Positions 36,040 to 48,498 are shown, counted from the stretch's first letter. The stretch: DNA of 64,000 nt from Chelonoidis abingdonii (GCF_003597395.2 NC_133774.1:36285138-36349137); one strand, 5' to 3'. Notes: generated from the sequence alone by a model not told the origin. Program-made: numbers and translations.

Positions 36040-37834
36040 CTGCAAAAAAAAATACAAGTGCTTTGTGTTAATTCTGGTTCCTTGGGGTTTTTCCCAAAAC
36101 AGTCTTGTTGAATAATGATTATTTCCTGCCACAGCCAAAAAAACATTATTTTCTGTTCCTCGTTATCTGCTTCCTCCTCCAATGACATTTAGTTACTTGA
36201 TAAAGCATTTCCCCCCAGAGTAATCCTACTGTCACATGTGCCAGATGCTTCTGGAGACAGACTTCCTAACTTTGACATTGATGTATTTCATTTTTGGTTG
36301 AGGAATCTGTTTACATATGTCAGAACAAGGCCAGACAATATCTTTTGTTACTGTTTCATGTAATTATCGAAGATATGAATCTGGTAACATCCCAGGGGCT
36401 TAAACAAAACGTGTATGAGCTCCTAAAAAGCATTTCTCTGGTACTGCAAGAACATGAAGTGAGACAAGCACCAGGAAGGACCAACCCATAGCTATTTAAA
36501 CCCTTTCCTACTCCTCCTTCCAGTGATGACTCCCAGCCTGACTCTCTGCTGGCTACCAAAGCGCTCTCACTACCCTCTCCCAGTGCCAGTCTGGCTCTTT
36601 GACAGCTGTCAAACCGCTGGTGCTACCAAGTATTCATTATTCACAGGCATTTTTTCCTATTCAACAAGTTTCAGTTGTCCAATCAGGGAGCAAAAAACAA
36701 CAACATATTACTTAGGTGACCAATCGCATGCCAAAGAATAACAAATAGTTGAACTACACAGTTCATGAACCACCCACAGGCTGAAAATTGTTTGCCAAAA
36801 CTGTTTGGCAACTATCAGTAATGAACACATTAGCAAAAATCAGGATCAATTCGCAAACAGAAAAACATGCCGAACACACCATGTAATTTATGTTTAGTGA
36901 CTAATCTGACTAGTTCTATTATTGGAGGATAGAAGTTTTCCTTAAAAATAAATTAAATAGAGATTATTAAAAAAAAAAAAAATTAAAAAATTAAATGTTT
37001 TTTAAAAAAAAAAAAAAAATCTGAGTCTGCCAGTTTCAGAAAATGAGTGAAGAGTAGCTACAGTGACTACACTGGCCCCAATACCAATTGCTGTGGTTTT
37101 ATAATCACATATTCCTGGTTTTTTAATGCCTTCCTTTTCTGGTTGTTGTGTAAAAACCCAGACTAACAGGGGAAACTGACTATTCCCAAAGCATTTCCAA
37201 ATGCAGAAAGTAAACCCTCTGGAAAAAATTGACAATATATTTTCTCAATCTCTCTCAATTACAGAAATCACAAGAGTTAATTGTAACAGTAGTAGGTTTA
37301 AATAAAAATCAGCCAGATGTGTGATTTTTATTTTGGCCTTCCTTTTGCCTCTGATATTTTATTTATTCATTTTTGCTGTTTTTAATCACAATTTAAAAAT
37401 TGATTTAAAAGAGACAGTTTTTAAAGATTAAAAACAAACAAAAAAAAAAACAACAACCACACCCCTCCACAGAAATCATCGGTGTTAACATACAAATAAG
37501 GCCATACAGTAACTTTAGTGACTTTATGCTGAAAAATGATGCATCTGATTCAGAATAAGCAGGTAAAATATGGTGACTCTGGATGAGATCTGAAGGAAAC
37601 TTATTCCCAATTCCCATCTGTCTGGCAATCATCTCAACCCTCTGAATGTCCCTTTCCAAGAACTAAGATTAAACTGAGCTCCATATGTCAACCTCTGATA
37701 TCACTCTAATTTTTTGTATATTGATTATAAACAATAATAAAAAGAAAACAGATTGATCTCTGAGAAATTGTCTGACACCAAAAAGTAAATTTCATTAATA
37801 TTCAGGACTAGTTCAGAGTACAAAGGGTACCTAC
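36040..37834 (-). other. SLC38A9: SLC38A9 last intron
   Basis: It is bounded by donor GTAGGT after the upstream exon and acceptor TTTGCAG before the last exon. It holds A-rich tracts at about 36968-37018 and no recognised nested gene. Confidence 0.85.
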
Positions 37835-37924
37835 CTTATGATACCTCCTATATTTGGATAGAATATGGCCATTGTCACGCCAAGTCCTACAATTGCTAAG
37901 TTTAGAACCAACACATGGAAAATA
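37835..37924 (-). CDS. SLC38A9: SLC38A9 penultimate coding exon
   Basis: A 90-nt exon behind the acceptor CTCTCTCTAG, phase 1 at both ends. With its neighbours it reads [20 protein letters not shown] and then [11 protein letters not shown]. This is the ninth-to-tenth helix region of SLC38A9, a hydrophobic helix followed by the conserved [13 protein letters not shown] turn. The split codons join in frame on both sides (AG|T for serine, AG|A for arginine), which supports a functional gene. Confidence 0.93.
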
Positions 37925-38337
37925 CTAGAGAGAGAGAGGAGAGGAAAAAACAGTTAATATATGTAGAATGCCACTATGAAATAAGAACATCGTTCACTTA
38001 TTATATTACAACTTAAATGTACATCCAGCAGGAGTGTTTCTACTAGTATGACTCATCCTCTCAGAGCTAATTAATTTCACAGTTAACATGCAACATTCTG
38101 TAGATGTCAAGTACCAGATTCTAAACAAGACGCAAATGTTGGGACTCAAATAATTCTTCAGTGGAGATTATGTATAATTTGGCATTTCTTCTTAAAACAA
38201 CACACTTAATACTCTAGCATATGAAAATCCATCCGAAACATCCAAAGAGAAAGAAACAATACTGTATAATTGATTTCCCACATGAAAGAAGTGCCTGGAT
38301 CCAGAGAATGAACTGAGCTATACGAGTGGACTAATGG

Positions 38338-38703
38338 TAGGGTGACCAGACTTCCTGATAAAATCGAGACTGTCCCGATTTTGAGGAGTTTGTCCTGCGT
38401 CCCAACCAGAGTACAGTCGGGACGCCATTTGTCCTGATATTTTGTTTCCTGGTCTTCGGCGGCAATTCAGCGGAGAGTCCTTCAGTTGTGGACGATCTTC
38501 GGCAGTATTTCGGCGGTGGGTGCTTCTGGCTTTGGCGGCAAGGTTTATACCCCCTGCCAAAATACCGCCGAACACCATCTGTGACTGAAGGGCTCTCTGC
38601 CAAATTGCCGCCGAACTCCCAGACGGGTGAGTGTAAAAAAACCCCAGCTCCCCCACCCCCGGCGGCAGTCCCAATATTTTCCCCTTAACAGCTGGTCACC
38701 CTA
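38338..38703. mobile_element. Non-autonomous hAT transposon with perfect target duplication
   Basis: It begins TAGGGTGACCAGACTTCC and ends AGCTGGTCACCCTA. ACTAATGG flanks it exactly on both sides (38330-38337 and 38704-38711). The outer part contains the AAATCGAGACTGTCCCGATT motif seen in common reptile hAT families, while the centre contains GGCGGCAATTCAGCGG and AAATTGCCGCCGAAC blocks. Confidence 0.92.
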
Positions 38704-39929
38704 ACTAATGGATACCAGAGAAAGATGCATCACATAATGGAAAGCATTATATAGAATACATAAAAACAAATCTTAATACATTACTTGTCACATTTTGATT
38801 GATGGATAAGGCAATGTTTACGTTTCTGAACTTCACGTAATGCGTGACCTACCATTTACATCAGACTGCTTTTTTTTGGATAAACACTGTATTTTCTACT
38901 CTTACGTTTTGTATTTAGTGAGTAAACTTGAACAGGTTTTGCTTTCTGAATGAACCTTCTAATGCACAAAAAGCATTAACGTTGTTTAGATACTAGTGAA
39001 GGCTGTGCATGGACTCTGGACTCGGAAAATACTTAACTGTCACCTGTCTTTAGGGCCTGTAAAATTTTTTACATCTAAATATCAGGAAAGATCTGACTTA
39101 GAAAACGTTGGGATATGTTAGCCACACAGATGTTCATCTGGGAATGAAAAATACCAAACACAGAGAAGACACAAATACTTACAGATTTTGTTTACCTACT
39201 CTTCTGTTGTGTTTATTTCATTTTGACTCAAGTCACCATTTTTTCTTACCCATCAAAGGTATTTCTCTGATGGAAAAGGTCAGTCTCTAAATAGATGCTT
39301 CTAACTATATCACATGAGTGACCAATTTAAGGGCTGAAATGTTAAGTGCTAATTTACAAGGTAGGAAGTCTAATGAATTTTATTAATTTAATAAAGGGAT
39401 CTTATAAAACTATGGGGAACAATGGATAACTTCTAACCTAAAAGAATAAACTAAGATAGACAGCACTAAGAACTGTTCTTAAAGGAACATTTCAGAAGGA
39501 GAGTAAAATGAATAGCCTTAATCATACAGCTAGCATTTTAATAGTACAACAAGAAAGGGTGGGTATCAAATTTAAGTTGTCCATTGGAGAAATACCAGAT
39601 GCGGCTTTAAGAAAAACACTGAATATTTGAAACTTTATATGAAGGCAAAGTTACAATAAAACATGAACATACTACATCACCTGTTACTTATTCATCATCT
39701 AGTTCGTATTCAGAGAACCTGGTTAAAATACTGGTTTGCTGGCTGGAAGACCTTCCTCCTCTGAATACACTAGAAAGGGTGACCAAATTTCTAAATACCC
39801 ATCTTTCTTTTAGCACTTCTCTTGTGTACATACTTGGTGTGAATGCTTTTCCATTACAAGGACAGTCCCTATTTTACTAGCACAATTCCACAGGAGGAGG
39901 GATCATGTATTTCCAGTAATGTGCAATAT

Positions 39930-42900
39930 ATAGAGTCTTATTGCCAACAATAAAAAAAAAAAGTGTCATTCTATTTAAATGGAGAGCCTTTACTGAAGCA
40001 TTAAGCAAGCAAGTCAGGGGATCTCTAGGAAGATTTTATCATAAGTTGATATCATATCATAAGATGACTCTTCTTAATAATTTCCTTCCCAAACTATCTA
40101 ATTCTTGGAACACAACCAACATATGTACAACTACGTTCCCCTTTTCCCGCAGCCTCTCCAACACAGCACCTCCCTAATAGCGAAAATATGAAGGATATTA
40201 ATTAGAGTCAAATGCTATCTATGCAGTAATTTATAAAAACGTTCTTTATGAGCTGCACAAATTGAAGATATATATCCCCTTTCCCATAAAGGGATGGGCT
40301 TATCCAGATCAATTTCTTTGTCCAAATCCCCCTCCCATCCTTTTCATCTGGGTTGTTTTATTAACATCTTTTTCATTCTAAATTGTATCTTAGAAATTAA
40401 ACCTTTTGTTCCAGCTTGTTCCTGGGTTAATTCCTGAAATGTTGTTAAAGGTCCAGTTAGAGCCACCTCATATCCAGATTTCACAAGCAAGTGTTTGATT
40501 TGTAAATATTGAAAATACGGGACCGTTACATTCTCACATATATATTGTAGGATTTCAGAACAGAACCCAGGAAGAGTTGTCCCAATTCACTAATCTCAGC
40601 TCTTACCCACAACAAATAATCCATACTTCCTAAGGATAAATTCCTGATTTTTAATGAAAGTAGCTAAGGGAAAGGGCCTGGGTGACAGGAATTTTAAAAA
40701 TTGGTCCAAAGCTGCTAAGGTGGTCTGGAGGAACGGGTGATTTTTTATTTTTGGTGATCTAAATTTCTTTGTAATCTCACAATTACCATGAATAGCTATA
40801 TCTAGGCTCCAGTCTTGTTCAAGTTTTACCTAGTGCTTGGATGGTCTATTGTTAACCCAACTGATGACGTTTTAATTGTAATACATAATAATAAACCAAA
40901 TTAGGGAATGTTAGTCCATCTTACTTTGTAGGCTTAGACAGAACTTAGAACTCACCCTTTGTCTTTTATGTTTACATATGGTTTTACTAGTGCATCCTGC
41001 CACGTTTTTAACGTCAGGGATAAAACAGGGATGCAGTGAAACAAACAAAGGCTGCCAGTTAACAGTGCTCCCAAAATTAACAACTTTTGGTTAATAGCAA
41101 CACTGAATTCAGTGTTAATGGGATTTGGATAGTGGCAATATGCCTATCACTTATTAACGACTGTCTTGGGAAGAAAGGCCCTACCACAGGCAGGTTTGCG
41201 GGCCTGCAGCCAGGGAAGGAAGCACATGGGGCTTCCCGATAACTCTCCCTGTGCTCTCAGGCTGTGTCCTGCCCTGGTACCAGGGCTCTGGGCTCAGCAC
41301 TTCCTTTCCTGGCTGCAACCTTGCAAACCTGCCTGCAGCTGGGGTCCCGCTGCCGGCACAGGAGGTAAAGGGCCCGCAACCTGCCCAGCAGGGGAGTCCC
41401 TACTGGAGGGTCAGCGCTGTGGGCTGGGACAGAAGGCTGTGAGAAGGCAGCAGAAGGGAGGGAGGCTGCAACCTGGATGCCAGGGCTCTTCAGAGAGAGT
41501 GGGAATGCGGTGGGCCTGCATGGTACCTCTCCTTGCATTCTCCAGGCTGTGCCCTGCCCTAGCACCATAGCCTGGGCTTGTGTGGCCCAGCAGTTGCTTT
41601 CCTGGCTACTTACCTGCAACCAGCCTTTTCTTTATTAGCAACCTCCTGTTATTAGCAACTTTTTGCTGGGAACAAAAAGTTTGCTAATAAATGGCACCCA
41701 CAGTAACAACTTTGTGAGGACATTCATCTTTACCGAGGCTACTCTATCTAGCCAAGAAATTTTCTATTTGTTTTGTTATTTTATTCTACACTGGAGGCTA
41801 ATTTCCTTTTTAAAAGATTTGTTTCTCCACAATATTTATTCCTAAAATATTGTAAAGATTCCCTTACCCACTTAAATTTATCTAACTGACAGTAGTTGAT
41901 TTTGATCCTTTCAAGAACATTAATTCCCAGAATTTCAGATTTATCGTTATCGTTATTTTGAAGCCCAATACCTGCCCAAATTCTAAAGTCAATTGTTCTA
42001 TCATTTTTAACGAGGCTTCTGGATCCTGCAAATATAACAGGACATTGTCAACATACAAAGCTATTTTGTGTTGTAAATGAGATGTTTATCAAGTGGCTAT
42101 TTCTCCATTGTTTTGCTTTGGCTATGGAGCCATTTGCCATCAAACTGGCAAGCCTGCGCTTGTACACCTGGATAAAAGGAAAAGGAGGGGATTCATGAAC
42201 ATTAACCAAAGAAGATGCTCGAGGATAAATACACAGGGCTGATATGCCCTGATAAAACTGATTTTCAAAATCAAACCTTACTAAAAATCTAGCTGAGGTA
42301 CTCCCAATTCCAGCCTGTCAAAATCATTCTCAGTGTTGACCGAAAGCAGCATACAGAAAGAATTATAAGAATTAACATTATCAAATTCAGAGTTCTGATA
42401 CATCAGATAGGTGCCTGCCAGCAATGAATTCAGAGTGGTGTGGGTGAATACACTTGGGCAAAATGACACAATCTGTTTGCTAGCACCTTGACATAAAATG
42501 TTAGCATCCACATTAAAGAAATAAGTAGGTATGATGCACAATTGGAAAGATCTTTTCCTTCTTTAGGAATTACCACAATTTCTGCCTCTTTCCATGAATC
42601 TGGAATCTCATTCCCCTGCAATATACCATTAAATAACCCAGTTAAAATAGGGCCAACACTTGCTTTAGAGCTCTGTAATGCTTCCCAGAAACCCCCTTGG
42701 GACTTGGAGATTTAGTGGATTTTAAGTTCTTAAATACATCTTCAACTTCCTGTGCAGCAATTTGCCTATCAAGAGCTGCCACATTATCCTCAGAGCTGAG
42801 GTGTTCCACATTTCTCAAATATCTATTTATGAGTTCAGAATTTGGCTGTTCTGAAGTGTACAAAGTATGGAAAAAGTTAACAAACATTTCAGAGATCTGT

Positions 42901-43510
42901 GTGACGTCAGTTACTAAATCTCCCATTTTATTTCTAATCAGAGGGATAGCTGATTTATCCTGTTTCTTTTTAAATTTTCTGGCTAAAAGCCTGTTTCATA
43001 ATATTTTTGTTTAATACACCTAACTGTTTGCTGAGCCTTACCTGTTTGTAACATGTTATTTTTTCCTCATCTCAATTGTTTTCTTGTATACTCTTTTAGA
43101 TCCTGTAGATTTATGTCTGTCTACCTTCCAAATCTGACAGTTCTTTAACTGAACTCTTCTACCAGACTCTCATATTTTTGAGGTATGATGCTTAGTTATG
43201 AGAGTCCCCCTTATTACTGTCTTTCTAGCATCCCAGTGAGTACTTACTGATTCCATCCTTATTTTCTTCTATAGATTTCTGGACATTTTCTTCCAGGTCT
43301 TGAATTCTAAGGGGGATCATATAACAAAGCTCTATTCAACCAGGCCCTTTGTTTTTCCACTGAGTCCCAGTCTTTGAATCTAATATATGCAGGGGAATGA
43401 TCAGACCAAGTTATACCTCCCAAACTACCTTTTTAAACCAAATTAGCCAAGAAACAGAAATCAGATCAATCTGGCGTAAAACCTATTAGTAGCAGAACAA
43501 TATGAATCTG
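39930..43510 (-). mobile_element. L1/Tx1-type LINE relic
   Basis: The minus strand encodes broken pieces of an L1-class ORF2. Around 43400 a WSDHSPAYI-like endonuclease end is visible. At 42642-42926 there is a reverse transcriptase front with VEDVFKNLKSTKSPSPKGVS. At 42430-42621 come IPDSWKEAEIVVIPKEGKDL and the NCASY-SL segment. At 42281-42541 the sequence reads up to NDFDRLELG. After an inserted DNA element, LDRVASVKMNVLTKL appears near 41750 and further C-terminal frames lie to about 40500. Stops and frameshifts occur throughout, so it is dead. The left boundary is approximate. Confidence 0.75.
41056..41710. mobile_element. DNA transposon inserted in the L1 relic
   Basis: The left end CAGTTAACAGTGCTCCC, then ATTAACAACTTTTGGTTAAT, is mirrored by the right end, whose complement reads GTTGTTACTGTGGGTGCC and then ATTAGCAAACTTTTTGTT. 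The L1 reading frame breaks at both borders and resumes outside. The GC-rich interior (41170-41640) shows no transposase. The family may be Tigger/pogo-like from the terminal sequence, but no TA duplication is clear. Confidence 0.55.
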
Positions 43511-43677
43511 GATGTCAGAGACTATACATCTCCCACTAGACATCCACCAGATCTTCATTTTCTAAATTGGGCAAATAGTATATGGACTAAGACATCACAC
43601 TAAATAATGAATTTTATATCCATATGGTGATAATGATAAAGAGAGAGAGTTAAATGTAAACTGGACTGTACAGAACC

Positions 43678-43965
43678 CAGGATATGTCTACATTGCCCTA
43701 TAGTTTGGGCTATGGGGGTGCAAATAGCTGTGTGTACCAAAGTGTTGCATTGTAAATCCCTTGTGGGGATACTACAGGCACGAACTGCAAGTCTCTTCTT
43801 CAAACAGGACTGCATACATGTGAACTAGACTGCATTAGTGTGAACCGGGGACCTTGAAGTGCGTGCCTGCAGTGTTCACATGGGGGAGTTTCGGTTCAGC
43901 ACTTCGGTGCACACTGTTACTCACACCCCATAGTCTGGGCTACACGGAAGCATAAACATGCCCTA
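43678..43965. mobile_element. MITE-like element
   Basis: GGATATGTCTACATTGCCCTAT at the left and TGCCCTAAAATGCCCTA at the right are loosely inverted. The interior repeats ACACCCCATAGTCTGGGCTA against ATAGTTTGGGCTATGGGGGTG, forming a long imperfect palindrome. There is no coding capacity. Confidence 0.5.
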
Positions 43966-44239
43966 AAATGCCCTAGGTGCTTAGAGCCCAGTTTTCATTT
44001 AACTCTATCCCAACACCATTAAAACCATCTGAATGTAATATCCATTATTTGCCGTGATATCTCACCCTATATACTAATCTTGTTCCTCTGGATTTGGACT
44101 GTTTCTTCTGCTGTCATGTCTTTCCTTTTGTCTTGGTGACATATCTTTTTGAGCTGTTCTGGCTCTTTGACCTCACTGATTCCCAGTGATTTCTTGGTGA
44201 TGTGCAGGACCAAAGAAAAACACCAGATATTGTGAGACT

Positions 44240-44640
44240 TGAGATAAAAAAATCGCAAGAGCTGGCAATGCTGGTGATGGCATTCAGAAGGTAAACTGAA
44301 CACTGCTGTACTTTTTCCTAATACAAGAACAAGGGGACATTCAACTACATAGAAAGGCAGCAAATTTAAAGCTAATAAAAGGAAACATGCAATTAGTCTG
44401 TGAAACTCACTGCCAGAAGATATCATTGAAACCAAGAGCTGAGCAGTCATATTTGTTAGGATTAAACAACAGCTACAATGAAAGATATAAATCCTTCTGC
44501 TTCAGGGCAAGAAACTTTCCCTACAAGCAGATTCTCTCTTATATCCTCACTAGCCCCTTCCTCTGAGATATCTGGATTACTGAACCAGATGGATTATTAG
44601 TCTGATCTGATATGGCAATTGCTATGTTTCTAACCTGCAA
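44240..44640 (+). mobile_element. CR1-like LINE 3' end
   Basis: AATACAAGAACAAGGGGACA, then AAAGGCAGCAAATTTAAAG, GTGAAACTCACTGCCAGAAG and finally CTGATATGGCAATTGCTATG, follow the order of a common reptile CR1-related 3' end. A short minus-strand relative lies at 47441-47545. No reverse transcriptase remains. Confidence 0.62.
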
Positions 44641-45370
44641 GTCCCTTCTTCTGTTTAAGTACAAATTCACAGCCCACTCGACCTCCAGGCTATAGGGATA
44701 CCTCATCCTCACTCTAGGGCGAATGGCACACGGAAGGACAACAATTTCCTAGTTTTGATGCAATTCAGGAGGACATGTGCAAACAAATGAAAACAAAATC
44801 TCTATAACAAAGTTATACTTACAAATAACTAAGAAAGGAGGTCTGTAAGGCAGGGCTGCTACCTCAAGCACACAGGGGTCAGACACAAACAGCTGCTAGA
44901 AAAAAGCCCTCAAATGTTAGGAATTTTTCTTGGGGGGAGGAGGGGCAGGAGACATTCAACAAGAGGATGGTTATTACACAGAACCTTCCACATTATGGTA
45001 GGTACAATACATTCAGATATAATCTGACTAGAGGGGTGTGGTCATATGGTGAACCCCTGAATGATCACCATTAGAGTTGCCAACTTTCTGATTGCAGAAA
45101 ACCGAATACCCCTTTCCCTGCCCCTTCCCCAAGGTCCCCTGCTCACTCCATCCCTCATCCCTACGTCGCTCACTCTCCCCCACCCTTGTTCATTTTCACC
45201 AGGCTGGGGCAGTGGTGTGGGAAGGGGTCAGGGCTCTGACAGAGGGTGTGGGCACTGGGGTGGGGCCAGGGATAAGGAGTTTGGGATGTAGGAGGGGTTC
45301 CAGGCTGGAGAGTGGACTCTGGGAGGGAGTTTGGGTGCGAGACAGGGCTCAGGCAGGAGAGGGTTTGGGA

Positions 45371-46466
45371 TTCATAGATTCATAGACTCTAGGACCGGAA
45401 GGGACCTCGAGAGGTCATCGAGTCCAGTCCCCTGCCCTCATGGCAGGACCAAATACTGTCTAGACCATCCCTGATAGACATTTATCTAACCTACTCTTAA
45501 ATATCTCCAGAGATGGAGATTCCACAACCTCCCTAGGCAATTTATTCCAGTGTTTAACTACCCTGACAGTTAGGAACTTTTTCCTAATGTCCAACCTAAA
45601 TCTCCCTTGCTGCAGTTTAAGCCCATTGCTTCTTGTTCTATCATTAGAGGCTAAGGTGAACAAGTTTTCTCCCTCCTCCTGATGACACCCTTTTAGATAC
45701 CTGAAAACTGCTATCATGTCCCCTCTCAGTCTTCTCTTTTCCAAACTAAATAAACCCAATTCTTTCAGCCTTCCTTCATAGGTCATGTTCTCAAGACCTT
45801 TAATCATTCTTGTTGCTCTTCTCTGGACCCTCTCCAATTTCTCCACATCTTTCTTGAAATGCGGTGCCCAGAACTGGACACAATACTCCAGTTGAGGCCT
45901 AACCAGCACAGAGTAGAGCGGAAGAATGACTTCTCGTGTCTTGTTCACAACACACCTGTTAATGCATCCCAGAATCACGTTTGCTTTTTTTGCAACAGTA
46001 TCACACTGTTGACTCATATTTAGCTTGTGGTCCACTATGACCCCTAGATCTCTTTCTGCCATACTCCTTCCTAGACAGTCTCTTCCCATTCTGTATGTGT
46101 GAAACTGATTGTTCCTTCCTAAGTGGAGCACTTTGCATTTGTCTTTATTGAACTTCATCCGGTTTACCTCAGACCATTTCTCCAATTTGTCCAGATCATT
46201 TTGAATTTTGACCCTGTCCTCCAAAGCAGTTGCAATCCCTCCCAGTTTGGTATCGTCTGCAAACTTAATAAGCGTACTTTCTATGCCAACATCTAAGTCG
46301 TTGATGAAGATATTGAACAGAGCCGGTCCCAAAACAGACCCTGCGGAACCCCACTTGTTATACCTTTCCAGCAGAATTGGGAGTCATTAATAACTACTCT
46401 CTGAGTACAGTTATCCAGCCAGTTATGCACCCACCTTATAGTAGCCCCATCTAAATTGTATTTGCG
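45371..46466 (-). mobile_element. CR1 LINE, 5'-truncated, young-looking
   Basis: The minus strand runs from a truncated 5' end near 46466 to the terminal repeat CTATGAATCTATGAATCCC at 45371-45390. It carries one uninterrupted frame of 290 codons and the 3' untranslated region. It lies wholly inside the hAT at 45072-46865, so it inserted later. The intact frame suggests that it is younger than the copies at 19.9 and 22.6 kb. Confidence 0.94.
45460..46332 (-). CDS. CR1 ORF2 C-terminal fragment (reverse transcriptase part and C-terminal domain)
   Basis: The frame begins inside the palm, MGPALFNIFINDLD, and contains the catalytic box FADDTKLGG, then MKFNKDKCKVLHLG, AERDLGVIVDHKLNMSQQ, VRPQLEYCVQFWAPHF and RRATRMIKGLENM. 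It ends NKLPREVVESPSLEIFKSRL before the stop. The endonuclease and the reverse transcriptase fingers are missing through 5' truncation. The first ATG is an internal methionine, so this is a relic without its own start. Confidence 0.93.
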   Translation of the reverse strand: MGPALFNIFINDLDVGIESTLIKFADDTKLGGIATALEDRVKIQNDLDKLEKWSEVNRMKFNKDKCKVLHLGRNNQFHTYRMGRDCLGRSMAERDLGVIVDHKLNMSQQCDTVAKKANVILGCINRCVVNKTREVILPLYSVLVRPQLEYCVQFWAPHFKKDVEKLERVQRRATRMIKGLENMTYEGRLKELGLFSLEKRRLRGDMIAVFRYLKGCHQEEGENLFTLASNDRTRSNGLKLQQGRFRLDIRKKFLTVRVVKHWNKLPREVVESPSLEIFKSRLDKCLSGMV

Positions 46467-47440
46467 GGCTCTGGTTGGTGCTTAACTCAGGCGGCTCCTG
46501 GAAGCAGTTGGCACGTCCCTCCTCTGGCTCCTAGGAGGAAGGGTAGCCAGTGGGCTATGTGCACTGCCCCCGCCCACAGGCTCTGTCCCCACAGCTTCCA
46601 TTGGCCATGGTTCCCAGTCAATGGGAGCTGCGGAGCCAGCGCTCAGGGCAATGCCTGGGTCATGGGCAGGGGCAGTGTATGGAGCCCCCAGTCCCCCTAC
46701 ACCTAGGAACCAGAGGAAACAGTTGGCCACTTCCAGGAGCCATGTGAAATTGGCCGCTGCAGCCAGCTGGACTTTTAGTGGCCTGGTCAGCAGTGCTGAC
46801 CAGAGCCACCCAGGTTCTTTTCCAACTAGGTGTTCTGGTCAAAAACCGGACACCTAACAACCCTAATCACCGTAATCACTGCAAAAACAGAGAGTCTTGA
46901 TGGTGCTACTCTCTCTAGAAAAAATGTAGGATTTTACTGAGAATACATTTATAAGATTTCACAGACCTTAAAACTGATTCTGTATCAGTCCCTTAACCCG
47001 TAGCCAGCCTACTGGGGAATTCTCCTGGTGGGACATAGTTGACTCAGTGGTTGTATCAATCCCTCTCACAGCCTCCACCATAGAGAAAATAGTAGAGGAA
47101 ACCTGGAGGATTAGATGGGAGTGTGGCCCACTAACTATATTCAGTTGCCAGAACAGCCCCTCAAAAGATGTTGCAACGAAGCATTAGTTAGGAGTAGCCT
47201 CAGGAGAGTTCTAATTTACACTAGTAGCAAGGCAGGCCCCAAGATGGTCCCACAATTTTGATGCAGCAAAGATAGCTGAAAGCCCTCTATGTTCCACCCC
47301 CAACTCCATTCTTGTATTGAGTGGCACTTTGAAGGAACAGCAATTCTAGCCCTTTTATTCTAACAGCAACAGGAAACAGAGGAGCATTAGGATCTTAATA
47401 AAGTCTCAGTGATGTTTCAGGTTGGAGAGTTAATCTCTAA

Positions 47441-47545
47441 GAACATAGGAATGGCCATACTGGGTCAGACTAGCCTAGTATCCAGTCTTCAGACAGTGGC
47501 CAATGCCAGATGCTTCTGAGAATGAACAGAACATAGCAATTCCTA
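47441..47545 (-). mobile_element. CR1-like 3'-end fragment
   Basis: GAACATAGGAATGGCCATAC, TGGGTCAGACTAGCC and ACAGTGGCCAATGCCAGATG form the complement of the 3' end seen at 44240-44640. Confidence 0.62.
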
Positions 47546-47905
47546 TGCTAGTGATTTACAAACTCAGGACATATCTTGGCAATGAGAAGACCACAAGAAA
47601 ATTATCTGCCCTTTTGACTTAACTCCTTCAACTAACTGTGAAGAAAAGCAGTGGGGCAAATATGTGCAAAAAGACGCTAGCACAATGAATTGTGAAGGTA
47701 CCTGCCAGAGAACTAATGTATTTGGAATAAAGTTTTCGAGATGGACACTCCTCATATTAGCAGAGCTATACCTGGTGGAGATCCTTCACTTATTTACCAG
47801 GAACTGGAACATGGCAGGGAGGAGAACCCTTTCTTCAAGGGATCAAGTTTCTCCTTTGGGCATCTGTGAGAGAATTCACCTTTCACTAAGCGAGAGTTAG
47901 ATCTG

Positions 47906-48202
47906 AGGCCTGGGCTACACTAGCAGTATGGGTTTGAACTAAGATATGCAACTTCAACTTCAGCTATGCGAATAGCATAGCTGAAGTCGAAGTATCTTAG
48001 TTCAACTTACCTGGCCATCCTCATGGTGGCGAGTCAACCACCGCGGCTCCCCCGTCTACTCCGCTTACACCTCCTGCCAAGGTGGAGTACAGGCGTCGAT
48101 TCAGGGATTGATTTATCGCGTCTAGATGACATGCGATAAATCGATCCCCGATACATCAAACACTACCCGCTGATCCGGCGGGTAGTATAGATGTATCCTT
48201 AA
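47906..48202. mobile_element. MITE with internal hairpins
   Basis: GGCCTGGGCTACACTAGC at the left and GTATAGATGTATCC at the right resemble the ends of the MITE at 14440. Inside, CTTCAGCTATGCGAATAGCA followed by TAGCTGAAG makes a tight hairpin, and GATTTATCGCG pairs with GCGATAAATC. Confidence 0.6.
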
Positions 48203-48498
48203 AGCAATGAGGCATTCCCTTCCTTCCCCCATGAACAGTTAGCAGACTTGCCTATGTAAGACTCCGAGAGCTTTTTGTTTTCTTATGGAGTCTAGTAAGC
48301 TATAATTGTCTAATTGACTAGCGTTGGTTTCTCTAAGTGAATCTGCTGGAATGTAAACTGGCAAAAAATTCCCCTTCAACCAATTTGAGTTGTGGAGTCA
48401 ACACATGAGAGAATATTCTGCCCAGAGAGGGATGCTTATCTTTTGTCTAAACTCTGTTCCTGATTGCAGCTGGGAAGAAACAAACAAACAGTTATACG

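Larger units (their letters stand above)
45072..46865. mobile_element. hAT-type transposon carrying a nested CR1
   Basis: The left end TAGAGTTGCCAACTTTC and the right end ACACCTAACAACCCTA are inverted. The flanks ATCACCAT (45064-45071) and ATCACCGT (46866-46873) give an 8-bp duplication with one mismatch. The hAT sequence proper is 45072-45370 and 46467-46865; a CR1 copy inserted in its middle accounts for the rest. Confidence 0.8.

Noticed and set aside
45460..46332. 290-codon frame as a host gene
   Set aside because: The FADDTKLGG box and the downstream motifs identify it as CR1 reverse transcriptase; it has no start of its own.
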